Shown: positions 20,212-32,465, counted from the stretch's first letter. The stretch: 64,000 nt of DNA from Hydrangea macrophylla (GCA_033977485.1 CM066990.1:12826501-12890500); one strand, 5' to 3'. Numbers and translations are program-made. Notes: a model not told the origin generated them from the letters alone.

Positions 20212-22322
20212 TAAGAATATCTAAGGGATTGTTTATTCTTACCTGAAGAACTTGAACGGGTGTTCCTCTTATCCTTAGGCTTACCTTGACCTGGGGGAGG
20301 TTTTGGAGACTCTTTTGAAGTTGAAGGGGATTCATTGATCTGAGGAGAACTGGTGCCTAATTCATGTATAGATCCTTTAGCAGAGTTAGGCATAAGAGAA
20401 ATATCTTCAGCATTCGATGCTTCCGCTTGTTGAGCCATTATGTTTCCAGGTGGGAGAGCATTAGGAATCCTGGGCATAGTTTTTCCTGACTTCACAGAGA
20501 ATTCATCATTAGCAATTTTCCTGCTCCCTTGAGGACCCTCAATTTGTTCTTCTTCTAAATTTGTATTCAGGGCTGAGAATTTGTTACTCATAGCAACATT
20601 TTTGTCATTCATATTTAGGCTTGTGGTTAAAGAGTCTGAAATGGGGTTGGCTTGCTGAGTCATAGGGGCCTTAACAGTACCCTCAGTAGATTGCTCGTCC
20701 ATACTGGGAGGCTTAGTAGAAGATGCAGCCATATCCTCTCCCTTCCCTTTCACCCTTCCTTTGGTTTCCCATCCATCAGCATCAACCTTGGTATGATGGG
20801 TACTTGCACCTTGGGCTTGAGACTTAGATAAATTTTGGGACGCTTGAAACTTAGCACAATCATGGCCAAACCTCTTGCATTTTGCACACCTTACTGGAGT
20901 CCACTGATATTCAACCTTAATATTAATTCTTTCAGATTCAGCTCCTTCCACTACAATATCAAAATTCTTCAAGAGTTCAAGTTCTGCATTAACTTCAATA
21001 CAGATCCGAGCATACGAAATCCTTCTGCATGTGGCTGTCATTTTGTCAACATGTAAGGGTTTCCCTATCACACTAGCAATATGGCTTAGCCCCTCCGGTG
21101 TCCAGAATTCCATGGGAATGTTGAAGAAGTGAACCCAAATTGGAACTGAAGAGGGTGCTTCCTTATCTAAGACTAGGCCTGGTTGCCAATTTTTGAGTAA
21201 AATGGGCTGACCAGCCACATGCCAAGGGCCACTTTCAAGCACAGTCTCACTCTCTTCCTTGGAATTGAATTTGAAAAAGAAATAACCAGAGTCAGTAGCC
21301 AGCATATCAAACAGCCCATGCTTTGCCCAGAGTCTAGTAGTGGCAGTCTTGACCAAAGTGTAGGGGAGTTTTTTACCAATGAAGGAGCCCACAAGGGTAT
21401 TATCCCAATTTTGAATACCAAAAGAAGGCAACTCACTTGGTAATGTAACCAATGTTCTGTTATCACCATGCTTGGGCTTAATATAGTTAAGCTTAAAACT
21501 TGGATTAGTCTTACCTTTAACAAGGGAGGCCCAGCTAGAAGCAGCTTCAGCACTTTTGTCATTGGAAACGAACTGCCTAGTAGGGGAACCTTTAGAGGTG
21601 AGTAATTGCGTACATGGTTGAGGGGTATAAGGGAGATTTCCTTTACTAGTGGCAGGCATGTGGGTAGAGTAAGGCTGCAAGGCCCCTAATTTTGAAAATG
21701 TGGCGCCTAAAGAAGGGAATTCATCCATCTTAGTGGGGCCAGGAACACCAGGAACCTGGTGTGTTGGAGTATTGACCACAACACTTGGGTTAAGAAAAGA
21801 CCCACTATGTAAAAAAGAGAAATTGCTCTCACTGGTTGCCACATGGTTTGTAACAATATTTAAATCAGATTGTTGACCGAGCCTTAGGCTTGTGGGGCAT
21901 TCTTGAGACAATGCGCCGAGAAATCCGGATTGGGCAGGTGAGCCCATGTGATTGTCCTTGGCTTTAACAATATTTAAATTGGTAGTGCCTATTGCTATAT
22001 GACCGTTAGACACATGAGAAGCTGGAGCGTGGGGCTCACGTGCTACCAACACTTTGGCATCAGAGATTGCTAAGCTTTTTGGATCAAAACAATTTCTTTT
22101 AGTTCCCCCATATGAACCTGTGCACAAAAAAGGACTGTTGTTCTTACTCAAACGGTAGGATGGAATTTCTGAATCAGATTTAGTACCGTCTCTCTGCCCT
22201 TTCCAGATACTGGAACCATCATTCGGTATCTCACCCTCTTCACAATCTGAGTTGGACCTACCTTGCAAGACTCCGAATCTGAGAGGGACAGAACCTTCTT
22301 GGCTTGCCACACATAGGAACAA
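20211..22322 (-). CDS. LINE-B ORF1 (DUF4283-like, zinc knuckle)
   Basis: An uninterrupted 703-residue frame. The N-terminal half is Ser/Pro-rich and poorly conserved. The DUF4283-like domain spans about 290-500 (W-D-N-T-L-V-G-S-F-I-G-K-K-L-P-Y, D-S-G-Y-F-F-F-K-F, G-P-W-H-V-A-G-Q-P). The knuckle is C-A-K-C-K-R-F-G-H-D-C. The basic tail S-S-S-G-K-N-K precedes a TAA that overlaps ORF2's ATG. It is presumed to bind LINE RNA in the RNP. The first Met lies at the 5' truncation edge, so the natural N-terminus may be missing. Confidence 0.88.
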   Translation of the reverse strand: MFLCVASQEGSVPLRFGVLQGRSNSDCEEGEIPNDGSSIWKGQRDGTKSDSEIPSYRLSKNNSPFLCTGSYGGTKRNCFDPKSLAISDAKVLVAREPHAPASHVSNGHIAIGTTNLNIVKAKDNHMGSPAQSGFLGALSQECPTSLRLGQQSDLNIVTNHVATSESNFSFLHSGSFLNPSVVVNTPTHQVPGVPGPTKMDEFPSLGATFSKLGALQPYSTHMPATSKGNLPYTPQPCTQLLTSKGSPTRQFVSNDKSAEAASSWASLVKGKTNPSFKLNYIKPKHGDNRTLVTLPSELPSFGIQNWDNTLVGSFIGKKLPYTLVKTATTRLWAKHGLFDMLATDSGYFFFKFNSKEESETVLESGPWHVAGQPILLKNWQPGLVLDKEAPSSVPIWVHFFNIPMEFWTPEGLSHIASVIGKPLHVDKMTATCRRISYARICIEVNAELELLKNFDIVVEGAESERINIKVEYQWTPVRCAKCKRFGHDCAKFQASQNLSKSQAQGASTHHTKVDADGWETKGRVKGKGEDMAASSTKPPSMDEQSTEGTVKAPMTQQANPISDSLTTSLNMNDKNVAMSNKFSALNTNLEEEQIEGPQGSRKIANDEFSVKSGKTMPRIPNALPPGNIMAQQAEASNAEDISLMPNSAKGSIHELGTSSPQINESPSTSKESPKPPPGQGKPKDKRNTRSSSSGKNKQSLRYS

Positions 22323-22328
22323 GGATTA

Positions 22329-24093
22329 GGTACTGTGGGTTATTTTGATGGTGCTAGAGGGTTGAGACAAGGTGACCCTATTTCCCCTTATCTATTTGTT
22401 CTTATTATGGAGGCTCTTAGCCAACTTCTCCACCACAATATTCAGAATAGTCAATTCACCTATCATTGGAAATGCAAGAAAATTAAAATTTCTCACCTGT
22501 GCTTTGCTGATGATCTTATTATTTTCTTGAATGGTGATATTGAATCTGCTAAATTGGTTCGAAAAACTCTTAATCAATTCTATGATTTTTCAGGTCTTCA
22601 AGCCAACAATGCTAAAAGTTGTGTTTTCTTTTCTGGGATTGATGACCAGTTGGTTACTGATATTTTGAGGGTACTCCAATTTACCATCGGATCCCTTCCT
22701 ATGAGATATCTTGGGGTCCCTCTGATTACAACCAAATTGAAAAAATGCCATTGCAATGAGTTGGTCAACAAAATATGCTCTAGAATTACCTCTTGGAAAT
22801 CTAAATTCTTATCCTTTGCAGGAAGGGCTCAGCTTATACAATCTGTGTTATCTGGTATCCAGCAATATTGGTCAGGGATGTTCATCCTCCCCAAAGGAGT
22901 TCTAAAACAGGTGGACCAAGCTCTTCGAAGATTTCTTTGGTCTGGGACCATTGAGAAGAGACATGGGGCGAAAATAGCTTGGGATAAGGTTTGCAAGCCC
23001 AAAAAGGAAGGTGGTTTGGGGTTTAAAGATATTTTCCTCACTAATACTCTCCTGAACTTAAAGCACATTGGTAATATTCTTGACCCTAAAAATAAGTCAT
23101 TGTGGAAAGAATGGGTGCACATGTATATGATTAAATGTAAAAGCTTTTGGGAAATCAAAGCTCCAAGCCAATGCTCCTGGTATTGGAGAAAATTATTAAA
23201 GCTGAGGGATTTCGTGAGACCCATCCTGATTCATAAGATTGGTGATGGTAAACATACGTCGCTCTGGTTTGATAATTGGCTTCCCATTGGTCCTTTGTTT
23301 GAGAAATATACACCTAGGATTGCTTATGATGCTGCCATTGATCCCCGAGCTAAAGTGGCAACGATTATTAGAAATAATGATTGGAACTGGCCATCATCTA
23401 ACTCCATTGGCCTAAATGAAGTTAGATGTTTATTATCTAATCTGTATAAACCTTCTGGAATGTTAGATAGTATCTCATGGACCACTTTCACTTTAGAGAG
23501 GTGGCCCCTGTGGCACATTGGCACAAAATTGTCTGGTACTCAGGGTGTACACCTAGACAGAACTTTATCCTTTGGATTGCTGTACAGAATAGACTCACTA
23601 CCCATGATAGGATTTATGCCTATACCCAGGGGCCCCTTTTTTTCGGAAAATGGTAAATATGCCCAGGGGCCCCTTGCTTGTGTTTTTTGTAACTGTCATA
23701 TGGAAACTCATAACCATTTATTTTTTGAATGTGCCTACACTTCTCACATTTGGCAGGATTTAATGCAGAGATGTCAACTTACTTGGAATAGGACAAATTG
23801 GAATACAACTATTCAATGGTTGGCACAAAACTGGAAGGGCAAGAAAATTCAACAGGCTATCCCTATGATTTGCCTTGGTGTAACTATCTACGGCTTATGG
23901 AGGGAAAGAAATAAGAGGACATTTAAAGGTTCTTCCATGACACAAGAACAACTGCTCCATAATATGGTTTCTCAAATCAACATTCAAATTAGGATCAAAT
24001 GGAAACAAGACCCCCAACTTGAGGTTTTTGCTAGAGACTGGACATGAGAGGGTGGTTGCTTGTAAATTTCATTGTTTGTATTGATGGTTTGAC
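22329..24093 (+). pseudogene. LINE-A ORF2, 3' part (RT palm to zf-RVT)
   Basis: Picks up at G-Y-F-D-G-A-R-G-L-R-Q-G-D, with F-A-D-D-L-I, R-F-L-W-S-G, C-S-W-Y-W-R-K-L-L and zf-RVT (C-V-F-C...H-N-H-L-F-F-E-C). About 12 codons of the P-N-G-K-F region are missing near 23488, shifting the frame. A 37-bp micro-insertion at 23625-23675 shifts it back, so the frame stays open to the stop at 24047. Treated as the continuation of LINE-A because strand and order fit. A separate 5'-truncated LINE is possible. Confidence 0.8.
23625..23675 (-). mobile_element. Micro-LINE insertion: 23 bp of tail with 14-bp duplication
   Basis: Two copies of CCCAGGGGCCCCTT flank TTTTTCGGAAAATGGTAAAT plus ATG. The insert is the reverse complement of the last bases of the LINE family plus a short poly(A). 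It is an extremely 5'-truncated retrotransposition product. Confidence 0.8.
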
Positions 24094-25856
24094 CTTTTTT
24101 TTTCGGAAAAATGGTAAATATATTCCAAAAAATGATGTACAAAAAGTACAAGGGGCATACCCCAGGATAAACAATGAGCTCAATTCATGAGGACATGAAG
24201 CATAAAATATTCAAAACAAGTCAAAACGTGCCCAACAGGCTACACAGAAAACCAAAAGGTAACCTAAAGTGAAAACCATGGACAGAACGAAAATGCCCAA
24301 AATTAATGTATGCCAACCATGGCTTCATAATGTATCTAATTCCAATTACAGAGATAACGATCAATGTTAACAAGATACTTCCACTTCACCCTGATTTGTG
24401 CATTAATTTGAGAAATAATTTGCTTCAGCAGTATACTTGGAGGATTGAAAATCTTCTTGAATGTTCTGTTATTTCTCTCTTTCCATAAACTATAGACAGC
24501 CACTCCAAGGCATATCTTGGGGAGCACCTGTTGGATTGATTTCCTTCTAAATCTTTGAGCCATCCACTCCAGTGTAGCAATCCAGCTTTGACTTTGCCAA
24601 TTTATGCCACACCTTGTCATTAACTCCTGCCATATAAGAGAAGAGTAAGGACATTCAAAGAACAAATGGTCATGAGTTTCCATATTAGCCTGGCAAAGCA
24701 AACAAACTAAGGGTCCAGGAGTGAAGCTATAGATTCTATCATGTGTAGCTAACCGGTTCTGAGCAGCAAGCCATAGAACAAAAATTTGTCGGGGAATACA
24801 CCCTGACAACCAAACAGAATCGTACCATGGGACCACATTAGCATGTACCCTCAAATGGTCCCAGACAAGAAAAGTATTGAAAACACCCTTAGGGGATGTA
24901 GTCCACTTAACAGTATCCATGCTATTATTATTAGGGGGGTAGAAATTGGACAAAATATTTCTAACTTCGTTAAGCTCTATGGAATTCGAACTAGGCCAAT
25001 TCCATTCCACCCCCTGACTATGCTGCTAACTTTAGCATTGATATGAATAGCAGCATCATAGACAATTCTTTCAGAATATTTATCCAACAAAGGGCCTATA
25101 GGAAGCCAATTATCAAACCAAAGGGAAGTGTGGTCACCATTACCAATGTGATGAATTAGTAAAGGTTTAGCCACTTCTCTAAGTTTTAATAACTTTCTCC
25201 AATACCAAGAGCATTGGGATGGAATCTTGGACTGCCAAAAACTCTTATTTTTCAGCATGTACTGGTGGACCCATTTATTCCATAGAGATATATTGGATGG
25301 GTCCAATAGATTTCCAATATGCTTCAAATTTAAGACTTTGTTAACCAAGAAGATATCTTTGAAACCCAGTCCTCCTTCCTTTTTTGGTCTGCATACTTTA
25401 TCCCAAGCAACCTTAGCTCCTGAATATTTATCTGTTTTACTAGACCAGAGAAATCTAGACAATGCTTGAGAGATTTGCTTGAGGACACCTTTGGGAAGCA
25501 TAAACATACTAGACCAGTAGACCTGAATTCCTGTTAAAACAGAGCTAATTAGTTGGGCTCTTCCTGCATAAGATAAGAATTTAGATTTCCAAGAATTTAT
25601 CCTAGCACAAATTTTATAAACCAAGCCATCACAATCTTGTTTTTTAAGTTTTGAAGAGATTAAAGGAACTCCAAGATATTTGATGGGAAGATTTCCTTTT
25701 TCAAAATGAAGAGTACTCAGAATATCTTCAATCTTGTCTTCTTCAACATTAGAGAAAAAAATGCAGCTTTTAGAGTTATTGGCTTGTAGACCAGTAAGAT
25801 CAAAAAACTGGTTAAGAGTTTGTTTTACCATGATAGCTGAGTCCACATCCCCGTTG
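24094..25856 (-). mobile_element. LINE-C, 5'-truncated
   Basis: Minus-strand copy with T-run near 24091-24099, the reversed hairpin tail GGGGCATACCCC near 24156, and ORF2 from RT to the end. It is inserted in the 3' UTR of LINE-A. The target duplication is not clear by eye. Confidence 0.85.
24336..25846 (-). pseudogene. LINE-C ORF2 C-terminal half
   Basis: Starts within RT just after the F-A-D-D motif would occur, so the catalytic centre is absent. It continues through L-P-I-K-Y-L-G-V-P-L, R-F-L-W-S, W-Y-W-R-K-L-L-K-L and zf-RVT (C-L-L-C...H-D-H-L-F-F-E-C). A single frameshift lies near 25008 in a C-run. The remaining part reads through to the natural stop. Confidence 0.85.
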
Positions 25857-25996
25857 TAGCCTGTCTATTTCTATTTTGTGGCCTCCATGCCACAAGTCCT
25901 CATGCTGCGCTTTCTAGTTATATCCTGGGGTATGCCCCTTGTACATTTGTACATCCTTTTTTTGGAATATATTTACCCTTTTCCAAAAAAAAAAAA
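25857..25996 (+). other. LINE-A 3' tail and poly(A)
   Basis: The end of the 3' UTR with ATCCTGGGGTATGCCCCTTG near 25925 and an A-run at 25985-25996. A 26-bp stretch of unknown origin follows before the next LTR. Confidence 0.8.
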
Positions 25997-26022
25997 GCAA
26001 CCGTCATCATGTCTTCCCTATA

Positions 26023-26664
26023 TGTGACGCACATTTCGTGATGCGTTAGCTAAAGAAGATTACCAAATGTTGACCGATGCAAAGATTCGTCGCACGGGTC
26101 GAGGGAATGCATTACTAATTTTGAAAATCGATGGTTAATGCAAATCTGTTGTGAGAACCGAGAATGCAAATCCGTTACACTCCCCAACAAAAGGATCAAC
26201 GTAAATCTGTTACAAGGATCGAGAACATAAACTTGTTATATTCTCAGAATGAGGGTTAACGCAATTTTGTTTGCGAGAACTGAGAATGAAAATCCATTAC
26301 ACTCTTAATCAAAGGATCGACGTAAATCTGCTACGAGGATCAAGAATAAAAATCCATTATATTCCCAGAACGAAGGTTAACGCAAATCTGTTGCGAGAAC
26401 CGAGAATGCAAATCCGTTACACTCTCAAACAATGGATCGATGTAAATCTGTTATGAGGATCAAGAATATAAATTTGTTATATTCTCAGAACGAGGGTTAA
26501 CGCAAATCTGTTTGCGAGAACCGAGAATGCAAATCTGTTACACTCTCAATCAAAGGATCGACGTAAATCTGTTACAAGGATCAAGAATATAAATCCGTTA
26601 TATTCCCAGAACGAGGGTTAAGGCAAATCTATTGCGAGAACTGAGAATGCAAATCCGTTACACT
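26023..26664 (-). mobile_element. Tat-2 3' LTR, left part
   Basis: Read on the minus strand this is the end of an LTR terminating ...GCGTCACA. On the plus strand it starts TGTGACGCAC, resembling the reverse complement of the Tat-1 LTR end. It consists mostly of the 60-bp repeat array. The array resumes at 42978 after LINE-D, and the other LTR edge is placed at 43628, giving about 1.3 kb of LTR. The limits are inferred from TG/CA ends only. Confidence 0.5.
26132..26664 (+). repeat. Alternating 60-bp repeats (120-bp dimers)
   Basis: Two related 60-bp units alternate: one with AAATCTGTTGCGAGAACCGA, the other with GTAAATCTGTTACrAGGATC and TATATTCCCAGAACGAGGG. There are about 4.5 dimers here and about 1.7 after LINE-D (42978-43184). 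Confidence 0.85.
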
Positions 26665-29175
26665 AAACCTGAGTTTACAGAAAGAAAAATAGACAGAGCC
26701 TTAGTTAACCAAGCTTGGCTGGATAACTTTCCTAACTCTTTTACTCATTTTCACAAGCCAGGTATCTCTGATCATTCCTCTATTATTACTTATGTTGATA
26801 AAGTTGCTAACAAAAAGGGAAGATCATTTAAATTCTATAACTTTTGGACTCAACTTGATAACTACTCTAATGTGGTTTCCCGAGCCTGGAATTCCAATGT
26901 TAGAGGCACTCTCCAGTACCAAATTTGCCATAAACTTAGAATTGTCAAACAAGATTTAAAAAGCTTCAGCAAACATTTCCATGGTAGAGAAAAGCTTCTT
27001 GCTAACAAAGCCAGAGAAGAGTTGGAAAATGTCCAATCTGACCTTCTTCAAAATCCTCATAACACTTATCTTTTAACCAAGCAAAAAGTGTGCATGAAAA
27101 ATTTTCTTGATGCTATTTTAATTGAAGAAGAGACTCTCAAACAAAAATCTAGAATACAATGGTTGGAGGGTGGTGATAAAAACACTAGATATTTCTTCAA
27201 CTATATTAAAGAGATAAGGAATAGGAAAAGGATTTTCAAATTGGAAACCCCTAACGGCCAGTTTACCTGTAATGTTGAGGATGCTAAATATGAAGTTGTT
27301 AGATATTTCAAAAAACTCCTAGGTTCACCAGCTATAAATCCATACCCAGGTATTGACATGTTAAGAACTTTTATCCATAAAAGGATACCTGAGAATCTTT
27401 TGTTGGGTCTTGATAGAGTTCCCACCTCTGTTGAAATTAAAGAGGCTTTCTTCTCTTTACACGATAACAAAGCCCCGGGTCTGGATGGTTTTAATGCTCA
27501 TTTTTTTAAACATTCTTGGCACACTATGGGTTCTGATGTCACCTCTGCTATTACTAAATTTTTCACCACGGGTGAAATGCTTAGGGAGACTAATGCTACT
27601 ATGATTGCTTTGATTCCTAAAGTCCCTAATCCTTCTAAGATGGGAGACTTCAGGCCTATCTCTTGCTGTAATACTATCTACAAATGCATCTCAAAAATTA
27701 TTGCTAACAAAATTCAAGTGATTCTTCCCTATATTATTGATCAAGCTCAATCGGCCTTTGTTAAAGGGAGGAAAATTAGTGATAATGTATTACTTGCTCA
27801 AGACCTTTTAAGAGATTACCATAAAACTGGTGGAAAACCTCGGGTTGCCGCCAAGGTGGACCTTATGAAAGCTTATGACCATGTTAATTGGATTTTCCTC
27901 TTTGATCTTCTTGAGATTTTAGGTTTTCCTCCTTTAATGAGAAAATGGATTAAAGCTTGTATTTCTACTCCAAGGTATTCCATTAATTTTAATGGTGAGT
28001 CTGTGGGATATTTTGATGGTGCTAAAGGTCTTAGGCAAGGAGATCCTATTTTCCCATACTTATTTGTGATTATTATGGACTCCTTGAGCCAACTTCTTCA
28101 ATTTAACATTCAGAATAGTCCCTTTTTCTTCCACTGGAAATGCGAAAAAATGAAAATCTCACATCTTTGCTTCGCTGATGATTTAATCATTCTTTTAAAT
28201 GGGGACTTGGAGTCAGCAAAACTTATTAGACATACTCTGAACCAATTTTATGAGATCTCTGGCTTGCAAGCTAGTAATACCAAAAGCTGTCTTTTCGTGT
28301 CTGGAGTTGATGATAACTTGACTACTGATTTGTTGAATGAACTCCATTTTTCCAAAGGGTGTCTCCCCTTAAAGTATTTAGGTGTGCCTCTGATAACTAC
28401 AAAATTAAAGAAATGTCATTGTGAAGTGCTTATTTCTAAAATCTGTTCTCGAATTAACTCTTGGAAATCCAAATTTCTTTCTTTTGCGGGTAGGGTCCAG
28501 CTTATCCGTTCTGTGTTATCTGGGATTCAACTCTTTTGGTCTGGAATGTTTATATTACCTAAAAGTGTTCTTAAGCAGGTGGAGCAATGTATGAGCAGGT
28601 TTCTTTGGAGCGGAGGCACTGAGAGAGTCCATGGTGCCAAAATTGCTTGGGTCAATGTTTGTAAACCAAAAAAAGAAGGCGGCCTCGGCCTTAAAGACAT
28701 TTTCCTTACGAATATCATGCTTAATCTTAAACATCTGGGGAGTATTCTTGACCCCTCAAATAATTCTTTATGGAAACAATGGGTTCACATGTACATGATC
28801 AAAACCAAAAGCATTTGGGAGGTAAAAGCCCCTGGACAATGCTCTTGGTATTGGAGAAAACTCTTAAAGCTTAGGAGTATAGCTAGGCCTTTAATTAAAC
28901 ATAGAATTGGTAATGGACTTAGTACATCTCTTTGGCATGATAATTGGCTCCCTTGTGGCCCTTTGTTTGAGAGCTACACCTCTCGTATTGCCTATGATGC
29001 TGCTATAGCTCCTAATGCTAAAGTGGCAACTATTATATCTCAGTTTCAATGGAATTGGCCTTCCTCTAACTCCATTGGTCTTAATGAAGTTCGGGACTTC
29101 TTGTCCATTTTTATCAACCGACTGCTCTACAAGACAAAATTGTTTGGACCAACTCTCCTAATGGCAAGTTTAGCT
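26665..29175 (+). pseudogene. LINE-D ORF2, first part (endonuclease end to after RT)
   Basis: 5'-truncated inside the endonuclease (K-P-E-F-T-E-R-K-I-D-R-A-L-V-N). RT is uninterrupted: N-K-A-P-G-L-D-G (usually P-G-P-D-G), F-R-P-I-S-C-C-N-T, F-V-K-G-R-K-I-S-D-N, A-K-V-D-L-M-K-A-Y-D, G-L-R-Q-G-D-P, C-F-A-D-D-L-I, R-F-L-W-S-G. A frameshift comes near 29110. It ends in the P-N-G-K-F codons where LINE-E inserted, with target duplication ATGGCAAGTTTAGCT at 29161-29175 and 42203-42217. The rest is at 42203. Confidence 0.88.
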
Positions 29176-29381
29176 ACAAGAAGTCTTTTTTCCAGAATAC
29201 TATGTCCAGAAGCTCTGATGAAGATTCCAGTGATGATGAGGAACAACCATCTCAAGTGACTTCATCTAATCTATATGTGGGACCTCCTACTCCAAAGGTT
29301 TCCCCGCTACAGACTAACAAGCAGAAGAACAAAGCAAAGGGCTCTTCAGGTAGAAAGAAACACCCTTTTAGACGTACTTAA
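29176..29381 (+). pseudogene. LINE-E ORF1 C-terminal fragment
   Basis: Only about 68 codons remain, acidic then Ser-rich, ending in the family tail G-S-S-G-R-K-K-H. The TAA overlaps ORF2's ATG at 29381. The 5' truncation point coincides with the LINE-D target duplication. Confidence 0.75.
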
Positions 29382-32300
29382 TGATAATTGGCTGTTGGAA
29401 TATTTGAGGTCTAAATTGTTTTACTAAACAAATGGAAATTTCCAAATTTGTTAATTCTAATCAATTAGATATTTTGGGGATCACTGAATCCAAGGTTAGG
29501 GTGCCTAACCAAGATTTAATCCAAAAACATATTCTTCCTCACTGGAACTTTGTTACAAACAGCCAACCTAATTCAGTGGATAGAATTTGGGTCGGTTGGA
29601 ACCCTAACAAAGTTACTTTAAGTGTTCTGAAGAATACTAGGCAACTTATCCATGTTCTTATCAAAAACCTTAATAATTCCCTTCCGTTTGAAGCCTTCTT
29701 TGTTTATGGTCTTAACACTATTCAAGAAAGAAGAAGCCTTTGGGTTGACCTTAAGGCTATTTCTTTCTCCGTTGGCTCTACTCCCTGGATTACCCTTGGA
29801 GACTTCAACGCTGTTCTTAATGCTAATGAAAAATTTGGGGGTAATCCTGGTAGAGACCAAGGGGCTGTGGAATTTAACTCGTGTGTGAATGCATCCTGCC
29901 TTGTAGATCTAAGATTCACAGGTATCTTCTTTACTTGGAGTAATAGCCGGTATAAGGTGAAACTTGAAAGAGCTCTTGTCAATCAAGATTGGCTTGAAAA
30001 GTTCCCCTCAGCTTACGCAGACTTTCTTCCTCTTGGTATCTCTGATCACTCTCCTTTTATTGTTAAAACGGATAATGCTAGTCACAACAAAGGCCACCCT
30101 TTTAAGTTCTATAATTTTTGGACTTCTTTGGACAAATTCGATGATTTGGTTAGGACCTCTTGGGCTAGAAATGTTGAAGGAAACTACCAATTCCAATTAT
30201 GTCATAAGCTTAGGAATCTCAAAACAGTGCTCAAAAAATTTTCGAAAGATTCTATTGGTAGAGAAAAAATTAATGCGGATAATGCTAGGGGAGAACTTAT
30301 GCAATGCCAACGTCTCCTTGACGAACACCCCCAAGATTTAAATTTTAAAAATCAGGAACGTCAACTCATGCAAAAGTTTTTAGACACTATTCATGTGGAA
30401 GAGGAAGTAATGAGACAAAAATCTAGGGTCCAATGGCTTGAAGCGGGGGATAGGAACACCACTTTTTTTCATCAATCTATTAAAAACCGTAGGAATAAAA
30501 AACGGATTGTGTCCCTCCTATTACCTAATGGGGATCGGACTCACAATGAAGAGGAAGCACAAAATGAAGCCATTAGGTACTTTAAGTCCATGCTTGGTAC
30601 CCCAGCCACAAACAACTATCCTGGCATTTCTGTCCTTGGAAATATTATCCATAAAAGGATCTCCTCTAATGCTTATTCGATTATGGATAACATTCCTAGC
30701 AATGATGAGATCAAAGATGCTATGTTTAGCATTCATAGCAACAAAGCTCCTGGACCAGATGGTTATAATGCTCATTTCCTTAAAGAAACTTGGAATATCA
30801 CCGGTGCTCTTGTTACTCAAGCTATCAAAGAATTTTTCACCCAAGGAGAGCTCTTAAGAGAGTCTAATGCAACCATCATTGCTCTCATTCCTAAAATTGT
30901 CAATCCTTCTAAAATGAGTGATTTTAGACCCATCTCTTGTTGCAACACTATTTATAAATGCATGTCTAAAATCATTGCCAAGAGACTCCAACTCATCTTA
31001 CCTGACCTTGTGGATAATGCTCAATCAGCATTTATTAAGGGTCGAAAGATAAGTGATAATATTCTTTTAGCTCAGGATCTCATGAGGGACTACCACAAAA
31101 ATTTAGGTCAACACCGTGCTGTTGCTAAGGTTGACCTCATGAAAGCTTATGATAGTGTTAGTTGGAGGTTTTTATTGGACTTAATTGATGTGTTAGGATT
31201 TCCACCTAAAATGCAACTTTGGATCAAGAATTGTGTGACTAGTCCTAAATACTCAATTAACTTTAATGGGAACTCTATTGGGTACTTTGATGGGGCTAAG
31301 GGACTTAGGCAAGGGGATCCTCTCTCCCCTTATCTATTTGTTCTTGTGATGGACACCTTAAGCCAATTGATTAAACACAATATTCAAAATTCATCCCACT
31401 TTAAATTTCATTGGAAGTGTGACAAGCTGAGCATTTCCCATCTTTGCTTTGCTGATGATCTTTTATTATTGTTTTATGGTGATGAAGGATCAGCTCAGCT
31501 CATGAAAGATACTCTCACTCAATTCTATGAGCTCACGGGATTAATTACTAATACTAGTAAGAGTTGTTTATTTACCTCTGGTATTGAGGACAATGTTGCC
31601 AATTCCATTTGCCATATCTTCCAAGTTACTAGTGGAACCCTCCCTCTTAAGTATCTGGGTGTCCCTCTTATTACCTCTAGACTCAAGAAGGGGGATTGTA
31701 GTGATCTTATTACTAAAATTGGCTCTAGAATAACGTCTTGGACTTCTAAATGTCTTTCTTTTGCTGGGCGCCTTCAATTAATTCAGTCTGTCCTTGCAGG
31801 TATTCAGAACTATTGGTCTGGTATATTCATACTTCCCAAGAGTGTCATAAAGGAAGTCAAGAAATTGTTGAGGAGATTTCTCTGGTCTGGAGGCATTGAG
31901 AAAGCCCATGGGGTTAAGGTGGCTTGGGATATTGTTTGCACTCTCAAGGAGGAAGGGGGTTTGGGATTGAAAAATCTTGTCCAACTCAATAAAACCCTGA
32001 ACTTAAAACATATTTGGTCTCTTTTTTCTCCAGGAAAACGGTCCCTGTGGGCTGATTGGGTCCATATGTATCTTTTAAAAGATAAAAGCTTTTGGGTGGT
32101 TAAGGCCCCGTCTCAGTGTTCTTGGTATTGGAGGAAACTCCTTAACCTTCGTGACATGGCTAGACCCTTATTGAAACATAAAATTGGTAATGGTTGTGGT
32201 ACTTATTTATGGTATGATAATTGGCACCCTTTGGGACCACTTTTGGATAAATTTTACCCTAGAGTTGCGTACGATGCTGCCGTTCCCTTGAATGCAAAAG

Positions 32301-32465
32301 TTAAAGATATCATAATGGAGGGAGATTGGCATTGGCCTAGTACTAATACTCTTGAGCTTATGGAGATCCGAGCTCACATGCACGAAGTTCCTCCCCCCTC
32401 TGTCAATAATGATAGAGCCATTTGGATTCCCTCTCCCAATGGGAACTTTAAGTTTTCTCATACTT
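29381..32465 (+). pseudogene. LINE-E ORF2, first part (endonuclease, RT)
   Basis: The ninth codon is TGA (29405-29407), where other copies have Arg in W-N-I-R-G. After that the frame is open for more than 1000 codons: G-D-F-N-A-V-L-N, a short deletion before R-A-L-V-N-Q, S-D-H-S-P-F, A-P-G-P-D-G, G-L-R-Q-G-D-P-L, C-F-A-D-D-L-L, R-F-L-W-S-G. It breaks at the N-F-K-F-S-H-T codons, where LINE-F inserted. It continues at 39533 and again at 41514. Confidence 0.88.

Larger units (their letters stand above)
9567..22328 (-). mobile_element. LINE-B, 5'-truncated, carrying the CRM insertion
   Basis: A minus-strand L1-type LINE inserted in LINE-A. Its poly(A) end is the T-run at 9567-9582 and its 5' end lies inside or just upstream of ORF1. 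Without the CRM element it is about 6.1 kb. Both flanks carry a CTGTKGG motif but no clear target duplication, and LINE-A lacks about 0.47 kb across the site, suggesting insertion with a target deletion. Confidence 0.8.

Noticed and set aside
22329..24047. Selection keeping the LINE-A 3' frame open
   Set aside because: The frame is open only because a 37-bp micro-insertion happens to offset an earlier deletion. The intervening codons do not match the family.
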